Both the position numbers and the translations under genes were made by a program. DNA of 21,708 nucleotides from Verrucomicrobiaceae bacterium UBA2429 (GTDB lineage Bacteria > Verrucomicrobiota > Verrucomicrobiia > Verrucomicrobiales > Verrucomicrobiaceae), in assembly GCA_002343505.1 (NCBI GenBank), contig DDQZ01000071.1:1-21708 (forward strand), read 5' to 3'. The number at the start of each line of letters is the position of its first letter. The stretch's first letter is position 1. Under the pieces are notes generated by a model. The model searched no databases and was not told where the DNA came from. It worked only from the letters and a program-made list of their open reading frames with translations. Below are positions 1 to 5,840 of the stretch, one piece after another.

Positions 1-400
1 CCGGCCTGACCTGCGCCGGGTCAAAGACCAGGTCCAGACTGTCCGCGCCCGCGCCAATGACGCGCCATGTCTTCTGCCGGAACGCCGCCCAGTCCAGTCC
101 CAGGTGGAGGCCGTTCATCTCCGCGCGCCATCCATTCGCCAGCCGTGCCTGGGCCTCGGCGACGGTGACCTCATCACCCGTCCAGCGCAGCGGAGCCAGT
201 GTGACCTCGGCGTCCAGCCTGCCGCCAAAGAGCGCCTCCATCCGCGCGCGGAAGCCGTCCTTTTTGAGCTGCGCGCGCACCCAGCCCGTGAGCAGGGCAG
301 GGGCCAGCATGACCAGCACGACCAGCGCCCCCGCCAGACCGGCGGCGACGGGCATCCAACGACCTTTCTTTCCGGGGCTGGCGCGGCGGCGGCGTTTCAT
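1..400 (-). CDS. AsmA-like inner-membrane protein, N-terminal part (runs off the window)
   Basis: The frame starts at the ATG whose complement lies at 398-400 and stays open to the window edge, giving about 133 residues with no stop. It opens with a very basic segment (MKRRRRASPGKKGR), followed by one hydrophobic helix at about residues 16-41 and then a soluble part rich in beta-type sequence (GGRLDAEVTLAPLRWTGDEV). One N-terminal membrane anchor followed by a long periplasmic beta-rich body is the architecture of AsmA/DUF748-like proteins, which act in outer-membrane assembly or lipid transport. The 'FGGRLDAEVTLAPLRW' stretch resembles the start of those repeats. The family call is an inference from a fragment. 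It is downstream of the flavoenzyme gene on the same strand, with about 50 bp and a possible terminator between them. Confidence 0.55.
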   Translation of the reverse strand, partial: MKRRRRASPGKKGRWMPVAAGLAGALVVLVMLAPALLTGWVRAQLKKDGFRARMEALFGGRLDAEVTLAPLRWTGDEVTVAEAQARLANGWRAEMNGLHLGLDWAAFRQKTWRVIGAGADSLDLVFDPAQVRP

Positions 401-410
401 GCCGCCAATT

Positions 411-450
411 AAAAACCCCGCCCCGCTTCGCGCAACGCCAAAGCCGGGGC
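411..450 (-). terminator. Possible intrinsic terminator downstream of the flavoenzyme gene
   Basis: Read on the minus strand directly after the stop of the 452-1774 gene, a CCCCG(G)CTT arm can pair with AAGCGGGG, an imperfect stem with one bulged G. A further GC-rich stretch and TTTTT follow. The position is right, but the stem is interrupted and the T run sits a few bases beyond it, so this is a moderate call. Confidence 0.35.
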
Positions 451-451
451 A

Positions 452-1774
452 TCACGCCGGCGCGCAGGCGTCGCGCACGGCGAAGTTTGCCGCCGCCGGA
501 ACTCCCCACACCAGATGCTTCGAAAGGAAACGGATCAGCCCCCGGCTGTATGCCGAGCGCGTCATGCCGCCCGATGCCATGCTGGCCAGGTGGAACGTGG
601 TGTGCCGCTCCATGCGCGAGGCCAGGTCAAAGGGCGCGGGCTTCAGCGCCATGTCCCTGCCCGCCAGGTGCATCTGGAAAATGCGCCCGTTGTAAAAATA
701 CTCCACCAGCTCCATCCACGCGCCGTGCCAGCGTACCACCTCGCGCGCGTAGCCGTCCAGCGCGCGCGCCAGTTTTTCCGGCTTGTCCAGAATGTCCGCC
801 CCGCGCGCAAACACGCGCTCATCGAGCAGGCGCGCGCCTTCCAGTGACATGAAGAGCCCCGGCGAAAGCATCGGGTCCACAAACCCGAACGCATCTCCCA
901 GCAGCACCCAGCCGGGTCCATGGCCGCGCTCGGAGAGGAGCTGATAGTTCGTGTAAGTCATCACGGGCGTCACCCGCCGCGCGCGCGCGCCCTTTTCCCG
1001 CAGCAGCGGCTCCTGCGCGATGGCGCGCTCCAGTCTCTCCTCCGGTGTGGCGCCCAGCTCCTTCGCGCGCTCCCTGCCCACCACAATGCCCACCGAGAGC
1101 CGCCCCGGCAGCGGAATGCGCCAGCTCCAGCCCGCCTTGAGCACCGAGATGATGACCTGCCCCGGCTCCACCTCGTCGTGCTCGAAGTCCTCGAAATGGG
1201 CGAAGTGCGCCACATCATCCCGCCCGCCTTTTTTCGCCCCCAGACCCATCAGGCGGGAAAACACCCGCGCCCTGCCCGATGCATCCACCAGCAGCGGCTC
1301 CGCGTCCGTGGAGAGCCCGGCCTGCGCGCGGCTGCGTGATGACAGACTCACCGAGGACTGCCCGCCGCGCTCGCACGCCTCCAGCTCCGCGCGCGCATGG
1401 ACGAAGCGGGCGCCCAGCTCCTCGGCGCGCCGGCGCAGCAGATTGTCCAGCTCCGGGCGCGGAGTGTTGAAGGAGTAGGGCGGCAGGTGCCCCTCGACAT
1501 TCTTGAACTTGAAATGGATGCGCGGCCCGTCCGGCCCGGCGAAGAAGGAAGCGCCCGGCTTGCGCACCGACATCGCCGCCACGCGCTCCTCGATGCCCAG
1601 CCTCTGGAACACGGGCACCACGCCGGGGATCAAAGACTCGCCGACCAGCAGGCCCGGCCTTTTGTCATCATCGAAGACCAGGCACTCCACGCCGCGCATG
1701 GCCAGCAGCGCGGCCAGTGTGCAGCCGGCAGGTCCGGCGCCAATGATGATGACTTGGGGATCGGGCATTTCCAT
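452..1774 (-). CDS. FAD-dependent oxidoreductase with flavin-dependent halogenase motifs
   Basis: Predicted 440-residue soluble flavoprotein of the p-hydroxybenzoate hydroxylase/geranylgeranyl reductase/tryptophan halogenase superfamily. Visible elements are the FAD dinucleotide fold VIIIGAGPAG (residues 8-17), GESLIP (45-50), a KPGASF segment with Lys72, the tripeptide-spaced WSWRIP (216-221) and the second FAD motif LLGDAFGFVDPMLSPG (291-306). GxGxxG together with WxWxIP, a GES(L/T)IP turn and a Lys about 25 residues beyond it is the combination used to recognise flavin-dependent halogenases; the Lys would be the chloramine-forming residue. Related dehydrogenases and reductases can share parts of it, so the reaction is unproven. 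The ATG at 1774 was chosen because the fold begins within 8 residues; an ATG two codons later is also possible. It is divergent from folP, with an 83-bp gap. No partner flavin reductase or biosynthetic genes are nearby. Confidence 0.8.
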   Translation of the reverse strand: MEMPDPQVIIIGAGPAGCTLAALLAMRGVECLVFDDDKRPGLLVGESLIPGVVPVFQRLGIEERVAAMSVRKPGASFFAGPDGPRIHFKFKNVEGHLPPYSFNTPRPELDNLLRRRAEELGARFVHARAELEACERGGQSSVSLSSRSRAQAGLSTDAEPLLVDASGRARVFSRLMGLGAKKGGRDDVAHFAHFEDFEHDEVEPGQVIISVLKAGWSWRIPLPGRLSVGIVVGRERAKELGATPEERLERAIAQEPLLREKGARARRVTPVMTYTNYQLLSERGHGPGWVLLGDAFGFVDPMLSPGLFMSLEGARLLDERVFARGADILDKPEKLARALDGYAREVVRWHGAWMELVEYFYNGRIFQMHLAGRDMALKPAPFDLASRMERHTTFHLASMASGGMTRSAYSRGLIRFLSKHLVWGVPAAANFAVRDACAPA

Positions 1775-1857
1775 GAAATGGATCAACGTCCGCCAAAGGC
1801 AAGCCGCCATTCTCTTTGCCGCCTTTACTTTCCCCGCCGCATGGGTTGAACTGCCGC

Positions 1858-2697
1858 ATGAACCACCTCTGGCGCGCCGGCTCCCGCACACTCGATCTGT
1901 CACGGCGCGGCCTCGTCATGGGCATTGTCAACGTCACGCCCGACTCCTTTTCCGACGGCGGCCGCTTTGCCGACACCGGCCGCGCCGTGGAGCACGCGCT
2001 GCGCCTGCTGGATGAGGGCGCTGACATCCTCGACATCGGCGGCGAGTCCACCCGGCCGGGCGCCGACCCCGTGCCCGAGGCGGAGGAGATCCGCCGCGTG
2101 CTGCCCGTCATCCAGGCCTTGCGCACGCAGACCTCCGCGCTCATCTCCATTGACACGATGAAGGCCGCCGTGGCCCGCGCCGCTCTCGATGCCGGGGCCG
2201 GCATCATCAACGACGTCACCGGCCTGCGCGGTGATCCCCTCATGCCGCGCCTCGCCGCGGAATGCCGTGCCGGCCTCGTCGTCATGCACATGACCGGCAC
2301 ACCGCGCACCATGCAGGCGCGGGCCGCCTACACCGATGTCGTGGCCGAGGTCACGGGCTACTTCCATGAGCGGCTCGCGCTGCTTGAGGGCATGGGCATC
2401 TCCCCGGAGCGCGTCGTGCTCGATCCGGGCTTCGGCTTTGGAAAAACTCTGGAGCACAACCTCGCGCTCATGCAGTCCCTGCCAAGGCTCTCCGAATGCG
2501 GGCGGCCCGTCCTCGTCGGCGTCTCGCGCAAATCCATGATCGGACAACTGCTCGGCAGTGATGACCTCGCCGACCGCGACTGGCCCACCGTCGCCCTGAC
2601 CTCGTATGCGCGCGAGCAGGGCGCGCGCATCGTCCGCGTCCACGACGTCCGCCCCAGCGTCGAAGCCATGCGCATGACCGAGGCCATCCTGGCATAG
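1858..2697 (+). CDS. folP: Dihydropteroate synthase
   Basis: Condenses p-aminobenzoate with 6-hydroxymethyl-7,8-dihydropterin diphosphate in folate synthesis; this is the sulfonamide target, in the cytoplasm. The 279-residue length is normal. All landmarks of the TIM-barrel family are present: MGIVNVTPDSFSDGG (21-35), GESTRPGAD (62-70), the strand SIDT with Asp99, DAGAGIINDVTGL, LDPGFGFGKTLEHN, VSRKSM (222-227, pterin/diphosphate-binding Lys and Arg) and a final RVHDV. The ATG at 1858 is preferred because it places the first signature at residue 21; upstream in-frame codons would add an unconserved tail. There is no clear Shine-Dalgarno sequence. It is transcribed divergently from the flavoenzyme gene. 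Two inverted repeats and a small HTH-like gene follow it. Confidence 0.95.
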   Translation: MNHLWRAGSRTLDLSRRGLVMGIVNVTPDSFSDGGRFADTGRAVEHALRLLDEGADILDIGGESTRPGADPVPEAEEIRRVLPVIQALRTQTSALISIDTMKAAVARAALDAGAGIINDVTGLRGDPLMPRLAAECRAGLVVMHMTGTPRTMQARAAYTDVVAEVTGYFHERLALLEGMGISPERVVLDPGFGFGKTLEHNLALMQSLPRLSECGRPVLVGVSRKSMIGQLLGSDDLADRDWPTVALTSYAREQGARIVRVHDVRPSVEAMRMTEAILA

Positions 2698-2702
2698 CCT
2701 TT

Positions 2703-2718
2703 GCCGCGCCGGCGCGGC
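2703..2718. repeat. Perfect 16-bp GC palindrome just after folP
   Basis: GCCGCGCC followed by its exact reverse complement GGCGCGGC, starting 6 bases after the folP stop codon. It could form a short hairpin in the folP transcript. No T run follows, so a classical intrinsic terminator is not supported. Confidence 0.6.
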
Positions 2719-2737
2719 AGCGATAAAGTCCCGCAAT

Positions 2738-2770
2738 CGCCGGCCAGACAAGCGTGCCGGAAGGCCGGCG
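2738..2770. repeat. Inverted repeat downstream of folP
   Basis: CGCCGGCC at 2738-2745 and its exact complement GGCCGGCG at 2763-2770 are separated by 17 bases, an 8-bp GC-only stem. Together with the palindrome at 2703-2718 it makes a double hairpin in the folP-to-small-gene interval (2698-2887), which otherwise holds no gene I can support. It could protect the folP mRNA 3' end or attenuate read-through. That role is inference. Confidence 0.55.
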
Positions 2771-2887
2771 GAGTTTGAAGGCCGCAGTCTGGACGGCGAA
2801 GTCACTGTCATTCCATTCGCCTGATCCGGTTTGCGGAAGATGAGGACAGGAACCCGGACCGGGATTAGGATGGCGGTCAGAACTTTC

Positions 2888-3163
2888 ATGGACAATCCCT
2901 CCGACACCCGCGCCGAGACTGAGCGCAATTTCGGCCCGCAGCCGCTGGACGCGCTCATGCTCCAGCTCGGCCTGGACAATCACGCCCTGGTCGCCGCCAG
3001 CCAGGAGCCGCTCACGCACAAGGCCGTGCAGCGTGCGCGCAAAGGCCGCCGGCTGACGCCGCGGATGCGCCAGCGCATCGCCGACGCGCTCCACCGCGCT
3101 GCCACGCTCAAGGACGCCCGGCCCGAACGCCCGTGGTATCCGAGGGAGCTTTTCAATTATTGA
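2888..3163 (+). CDS. Small helix-turn-helix-like protein
   Basis: A 91-residue basic protein from the ATG at 2888 (MDNPSD...). An acidic N-terminus is followed by a predicted all-helical core, LDALMLQLGLDNHALVAAS, then LTHKAVQRARKGRRLTPRMR and QRIADALHRA. The order 'LGL-N-H-ALVAAS ... LTHKAV-RA-KGRRLTP-M--RI--AL' resembles an XRE/Cro-like HTH in which 'LTHKAVQRARKGRRLTP' would be the recognition-helix region. I recall similar short proteins, unnamed, in Verrucomicrobiota and Planctomycetota, but could not check. An in-frame ATG at 2831 would add 19 Arg/Thr-rich residues and was not chosen. It ends with WYPRELFNY and lies convergent to purD, 58 bp away. The DNA target, if any, is unknown. Confidence 0.65.
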   Translation: MDNPSDTRAETERNFGPQPLDALMLQLGLDNHALVAASQEPLTHKAVQRARKGRRLTPRMRQRIADALHRAATLKDARPERPWYPRELFNY

Positions 3164-3221
3164 CGGCGCGCATCCCGTGCGAACAAAAACCGCGCCTTGC
3201 GAATCGCCAGGGAATGCGAAG

Positions 3222-4472
3222 TCAGGTGAAGTGCAGCAGGCCGATGTCGGAGCGGCGCTGGAGGCCGTCGAAGGTGATTTTGGCGCTTTCGGCGGCGGCC
3301 TTGGCGCGGGCTTCCTCGCGTGTGGCGCCCTGGGCCACTACGGCGAGCACGCGCCCGCCATTTGTCTCGTAGAGGCCGTCCGGGTTCAGGCGCGTGCCGC
3401 AGTGGAAGACGCGCGCGCCGCTCACCGTGTCCAGCCCGCGGATGACATCCCCGCAGCGGGAGCTGGCGGGGTAGCCGGCGGAGGCGGAGATGATGCAGAT
3501 GCTCCAGCCTTCGGCGAAGCTGATGAGGCCTGGATTCAGCGCGCCGCGCGCGGCGGCGTCCACATAAGCGGCGAAGTCCCCGCGCAGCATCGGCAGCACG
3601 GCTTCGGCCTCCGGGTCGCCGAAACGGCAGTTGTACTCCAGCACCTGCGGCCCCTGCGGAGTGAGCATGATGCCGAAGTAAAGGAAGCCGCGGTAGCGCA
3701 GTCCGTCCTTCTGCAGTCCGTCCACGGTCGGGCGCACGATCTCGCGCTCGATGCGCTCCATGAGCGCGGGATCAGCGAGCGCGCGGGCGGCCACGGCGCC
3801 CATGCCGCCGGTGTTGGGCCCCTCGTCGTTGTCGCGGATGCGCTTGTAATCGCGCGCGGGCATGAGGATTTGATGCCGCCCGTCGCACACGGAGGCGAAG
3901 ATGCTGATCTCGGGACCGGAGAGGCATTGCTCGATGAGCAGATCGCCCGGGCCGAAGACGCGGCGCTCCAGCACGTCGGCGATGAATTCCTCCGCTTGCG
4001 CGCGGCCGGCGCAGACAGCCACTCCTTTGCCGGCGGCGAGGCCGTCGAACTTCAAAACGATGGGGAACCCGGTCAGCGCGGCGCGCGCCTCATCCGCGGT
4101 GGAGGCGGTGGTGAAGGCGGCAGTCGGGATGCCGTGACGCTGGAGGAAGCGCTTGGCGAATATTTTCGAGGATTCAAGCCGCGCCGCCTCCTTGAACGGT
4201 CCCCAGCAGGGGATGCCGGCCTGCTCGCAAAGGTTGGCCAGGCCGCCATCCTTGACCAGCCACGCCTCCTCGCCGGCGACGCAGAGGTCTATGCCGTTCG
4301 TTTTCATCCATGAGATGAGGCCGGGCAGGTCCGGCGCGTCCACGCGCGCCGCCAGGGCGGAGATGGCATCGCTGCCGGGCCAGGCGAAGAGTTCGTGCCC
4401 GCCGGGGGATTCGCTGAGCGCCGTGATGAGGGCGTGCTCGCGCCCGCCTTTGCCTGTGACCAGAATTTTCAT
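3222..4472 (-). CDS. purD: Phosphoribosylamine-glycine ligase (GAR synthetase)
   Basis: Second step of de novo purine synthesis: joins glycine to 5-phosphoribosylamine with ATP. The 416-residue protein starts MKILVTGKGGREHAL, where the GGREHA signature of the N-domain is at residues 9-14. The ATP-grasp domain shows FPIVLKFDGLAAGKGVAV, the LIEQCLSGPEISIF strand, RDYKRIRDNDEGPNTGGMGA and VLEYNCRFGDPEAEAVLPML with the metal-binding N-x-R-x-G-D-P-E. A GARS C-terminal domain closes it. The length is that of E. coli PurD. The start at 4472 is fixed by the conserved N-terminus; the open frame upstream is read-through of a simple repeat. It stands alone, convergent with the small HTH gene and divergent from the metallopeptidase gene. 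No purine riboswitch or Shine-Dalgarno sequence was seen. Confidence 0.95.
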   Translation of the reverse strand: MKILVTGKGGREHALITALSESPGGHELFAWPGSDAISALAARVDAPDLPGLISWMKTNGIDLCVAGEEAWLVKDGGLANLCEQAGIPCWGPFKEAARLESSKIFAKRFLQRHGIPTAAFTTASTADEARAALTGFPIVLKFDGLAAGKGVAVCAGRAQAEEFIADVLERRVFGPGDLLIEQCLSGPEISIFASVCDGRHQILMPARDYKRIRDNDEGPNTGGMGAVAARALADPALMERIEREIVRPTVDGLQKDGLRYRGFLYFGIMLTPQGPQVLEYNCRFGDPEAEAVLPMLRGDFAAYVDAAARGALNPGLISFAEGWSICIISASAGYPASSRCGDVIRGLDTVSGARVFHCGTRLNPDGLYETNGGRVLAVVAQGATREEARAKAAAESAKITFDGLQRRSDIGLLHFT

Positions 4473-4543
4473 GGGGCGTGATGGATGGAGCGGGAACGCG
4501 GGATGGCAAGCGCTGGCAGCGGTTGGAGGGGGAGTTTGAATCT

Positions 4544-4564
4544 CGAATTTCGAATTTCGAATTT
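4544..4564. repeat. Three tandem copies of the heptamer CGAATTT
   Basis: Three exact CGAATTT units lie end to end, with a degenerate flank on both sides (TCT before, CGTTTTG after), in the 115-bp divergent spacer between purD and the metallopeptidase gene. The block is strikingly AT-rich against its surroundings. The unit is nearly self-complementary (AATTTCGAATT), so strands can fold on themselves. Confidence 0.85.
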
Positions 4565-4587
4565 CGTTTTGCACGCTTCAATGCGCC

Positions 4588-5280
4588 ATGCTCGGCATCT
4601 TCGCCATCGTCTTCCTGCTCGCCTTTCTCGTGTGCCGCCACGCGCTGGGCCGCTATGAGCAGGTGCTCAGGCAGGGCGCGCGCGAGGCCGCGCCGACGGC
4701 GCACACGGGCGCGGAGATTGCGCGGCTGTTTTTCGCCTCGGAGGAAATCACTGATGTGGAGATCGTCGAGCATGAGGGCATGACCTCGAACTGCTTCGAC
4801 CCTCGCCGCCGCCGGCTCTTTCTCACGCGCGAAACCGCCGGCGGCGCCACTCTGGCCGCCTGGGCGGTGGCGCTGCACGAGGCGGGACACGCCGCCCAGA
4901 CTGGAGAAGCGCTCGGAGATGTGAAGTGGCGGCAGACGGTGATCCGCCTCACTCGTTACGGCCCCGGCTTCGCCGTGATCCTGGCCGGGGCGCTGATGCT
5001 CATGAAGTTCAACGCGCGCATGGCGGTCTTTGCCTGCGCCGGCCTGTGCCTGGCGTTTCTGCTGCTGAACCTCGGCACCCTGGCGGTGGAGTTCAACGCC
5101 AACGCCCGCTTGCGCCGCTTTCTGGAAAAACATCTCGAGCGCCATCCCGACGCTCTCGAACGGCTCGGCGGTCATCTTTCCAAAGTCGCCACGCGCGAGG
5201 TGGGCGATCTGCTGCGCTCGCCGCGTTTCTTTCTCCTCAGCGGCCTGCCCGGCAGCGGCAAAATCCGCCCGAAGTCGTGA
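4588..5280 (+). CDS. Putative membrane zinc metallopeptidase (Zn_peptidase_2 / YugP-like)
   Basis: A 230-residue membrane protein, the usual size for this family. It begins with a hydrophobic helix (residues 1-16), followed by a cytosolic or periplasmic catalytic part with ALHEAGHAAQ (zinc-binding HEAGH at 97-101), then two close hydrophobic segments (about 128-146 and 150-167). Next comes VEFNANARLR with Glu168, which matches the conserved PVEFNAS element of YugP proteins and is the likely third ligand. The C-terminus is SPRFFLLSGLPGSGKIRP; its PGSGK is probably not a P-loop, because no nucleotide-binding domain accompanies it. Substrates of the family are essentially unknown. The ATG at 4588 begins the anchor directly. 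It precedes the thioredoxin gene on the same strand by 146 bp. Confidence 0.8.
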   Translation: MLGIFAIVFLLAFLVCRHALGRYEQVLRQGAREAAPTAHTGAEIARLFFASEEITDVEIVEHEGMTSNCFDPRRRRLFLTRETAGGATLAAWAVALHEAGHAAQTGEALGDVKWRQTVIRLTRYGPGFAVILAGALMLMKFNARMAVFACAGLCLAFLLLNLGTLAVEFNANARLRRFLEKHLERHPDALERLGGHLSKVATREVGDLLRSPRFFLLSGLPGSGKIRPKS

Positions 5281-5302
5281 CGCGCGCGAAGGTGGCAGGG
5301 AT

Positions 5303-5342
5303 TTTGTGATTCGCTCCTGCTGAGAACCGCTCGGATCACAAA
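5303..5342. repeat. Inverted repeat between the metallopeptidase and thioredoxin genes
   Basis: TTTGTGAT at 5303-5310 is exactly complementary to ATCACAAA at 5335-5342. Three more pairs inward (one T-G) extend the stem to 11 bp around an 18-base loop. It lies 23 bases after the metallopeptidase stop and about 85 bases before the thioredoxin start. No T run follows, so it is either an mRNA 3'-end hairpin or a paired operator; neither is proven. Confidence 0.6.
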
Positions 5343-5413
5343 GTTCCTCCAGAGTCCGCGCAGGGCAGCCGGGGGGCGGATTGATTTTCCACTTGGCAGC
5401 CGGTGAATGTGAC

Positions 5414-5418
5414 GGGAG
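5414..5418 (+). promoter_or_regulatory. Ribosome binding site that decides the thioredoxin start
   Basis: GGGAG lies 8 bases upstream of the GTG at 5427. The other in-frame GTG codons, at 5403 and 5409, lie upstream of or inside this stretch and lack such a site. A purine-rich site is unusual in this window, where most genes have none. Confidence 0.5.
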
Positions 5419-5426
5419 CGTACCAT

Positions 5427-5834
5427 GTGAAAGCCGCCAATCTCGGTCTCTGGCTCACCGGCGCCGTCCTTGTCTGGGCGGGCTGGATATTTTTGGACAT
5501 GAGCAAACCTCTCTCCGCCTCATCATCCGCTGGCGGCTCGGCGGTCATGTCCACTGTCATGGCTTCGAAAGTGCCCGTGCTGGTCGAATTCCACGCCGAA
5601 TGGTGCGGCCCCTGCCGCGCGGTGGGACCGGTGGTCGAGGAGCTGGCGCGCGAGCTGTCTGGTTCCGGCAAGGCCAGGGTGGTGCGCATTGACGTGGACA
5701 AGGATCCGCAGGCTGCGGCGGCCCACGGCGTGCGCGGCATACCGGCCTTCATCGTGTTTCAAAACGGACGCGAGACCGCCCGCCAGACCGGTGCCATCCC
5801 GAAGGCGCTCATGAGGCAGATGCTCGGCCTCTGA
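5427..5834 (+). CDS. Membrane-anchored or exported thioredoxin
   Basis: A 135-residue protein with a thioredoxin fold behind an N-terminal hydrophobic segment (about residues 6-23, LGLWLTGAVLVWAGWIF). No clean signal-peptidase site is visible, so a signal anchor facing the periplasm is likely. A Ser/Ala linker (about 30-48) leads to FHAEWCGPCRAVGPVVEEL, with the redox pair Cys60/Cys63 in the classic WCGPC, then VVRIDVDKDP and GIPAFIVFQNG with the cis-Pro106. The fully canonical active site predicts a dithiol reductase or oxidase of general type rather than a specialised cytochrome-maturation protein. GTG 5427 is chosen on the basis of the GGGAG upstream. The gene is convergent with the M3 peptidase gene, 6 bp away. 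Confidence 0.85.
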   Translation: MKAANLGLWLTGAVLVWAGWIFLDMSKPLSASSSAGGSAVMSTVMASKVPVLVEFHAEWCGPCRAVGPVVEELARELSGSGKARVVRIDVDKDPQAAAAHGVRGIPAFIVFQNGRETARQTGAIPKALMRQMLGL

Positions 5835-5840
5835 GGTCCC

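Noticed and set aside
1775..1903. N-terminal extension of the flavoenzyme
   Set aside because: The extra 43 residues precede the conserved FAD fold and begin with a non-ATG codon; the ATG at 1774 fits the family start.
5254..5271. Possible P-loop (LPGSGKIRPKS) at the metallopeptidase C-terminus
   Set aside because: There is no Walker B or surrounding ATPase fold, the stretch is at the very C-terminus, and the protein fits the Zn_peptidase_2 length.
5303..5342. CRP-type operator
   Set aside because: The TGTGA and TCACA halves are 26 bases apart instead of 6, so it is reported only as an inverted repeat.
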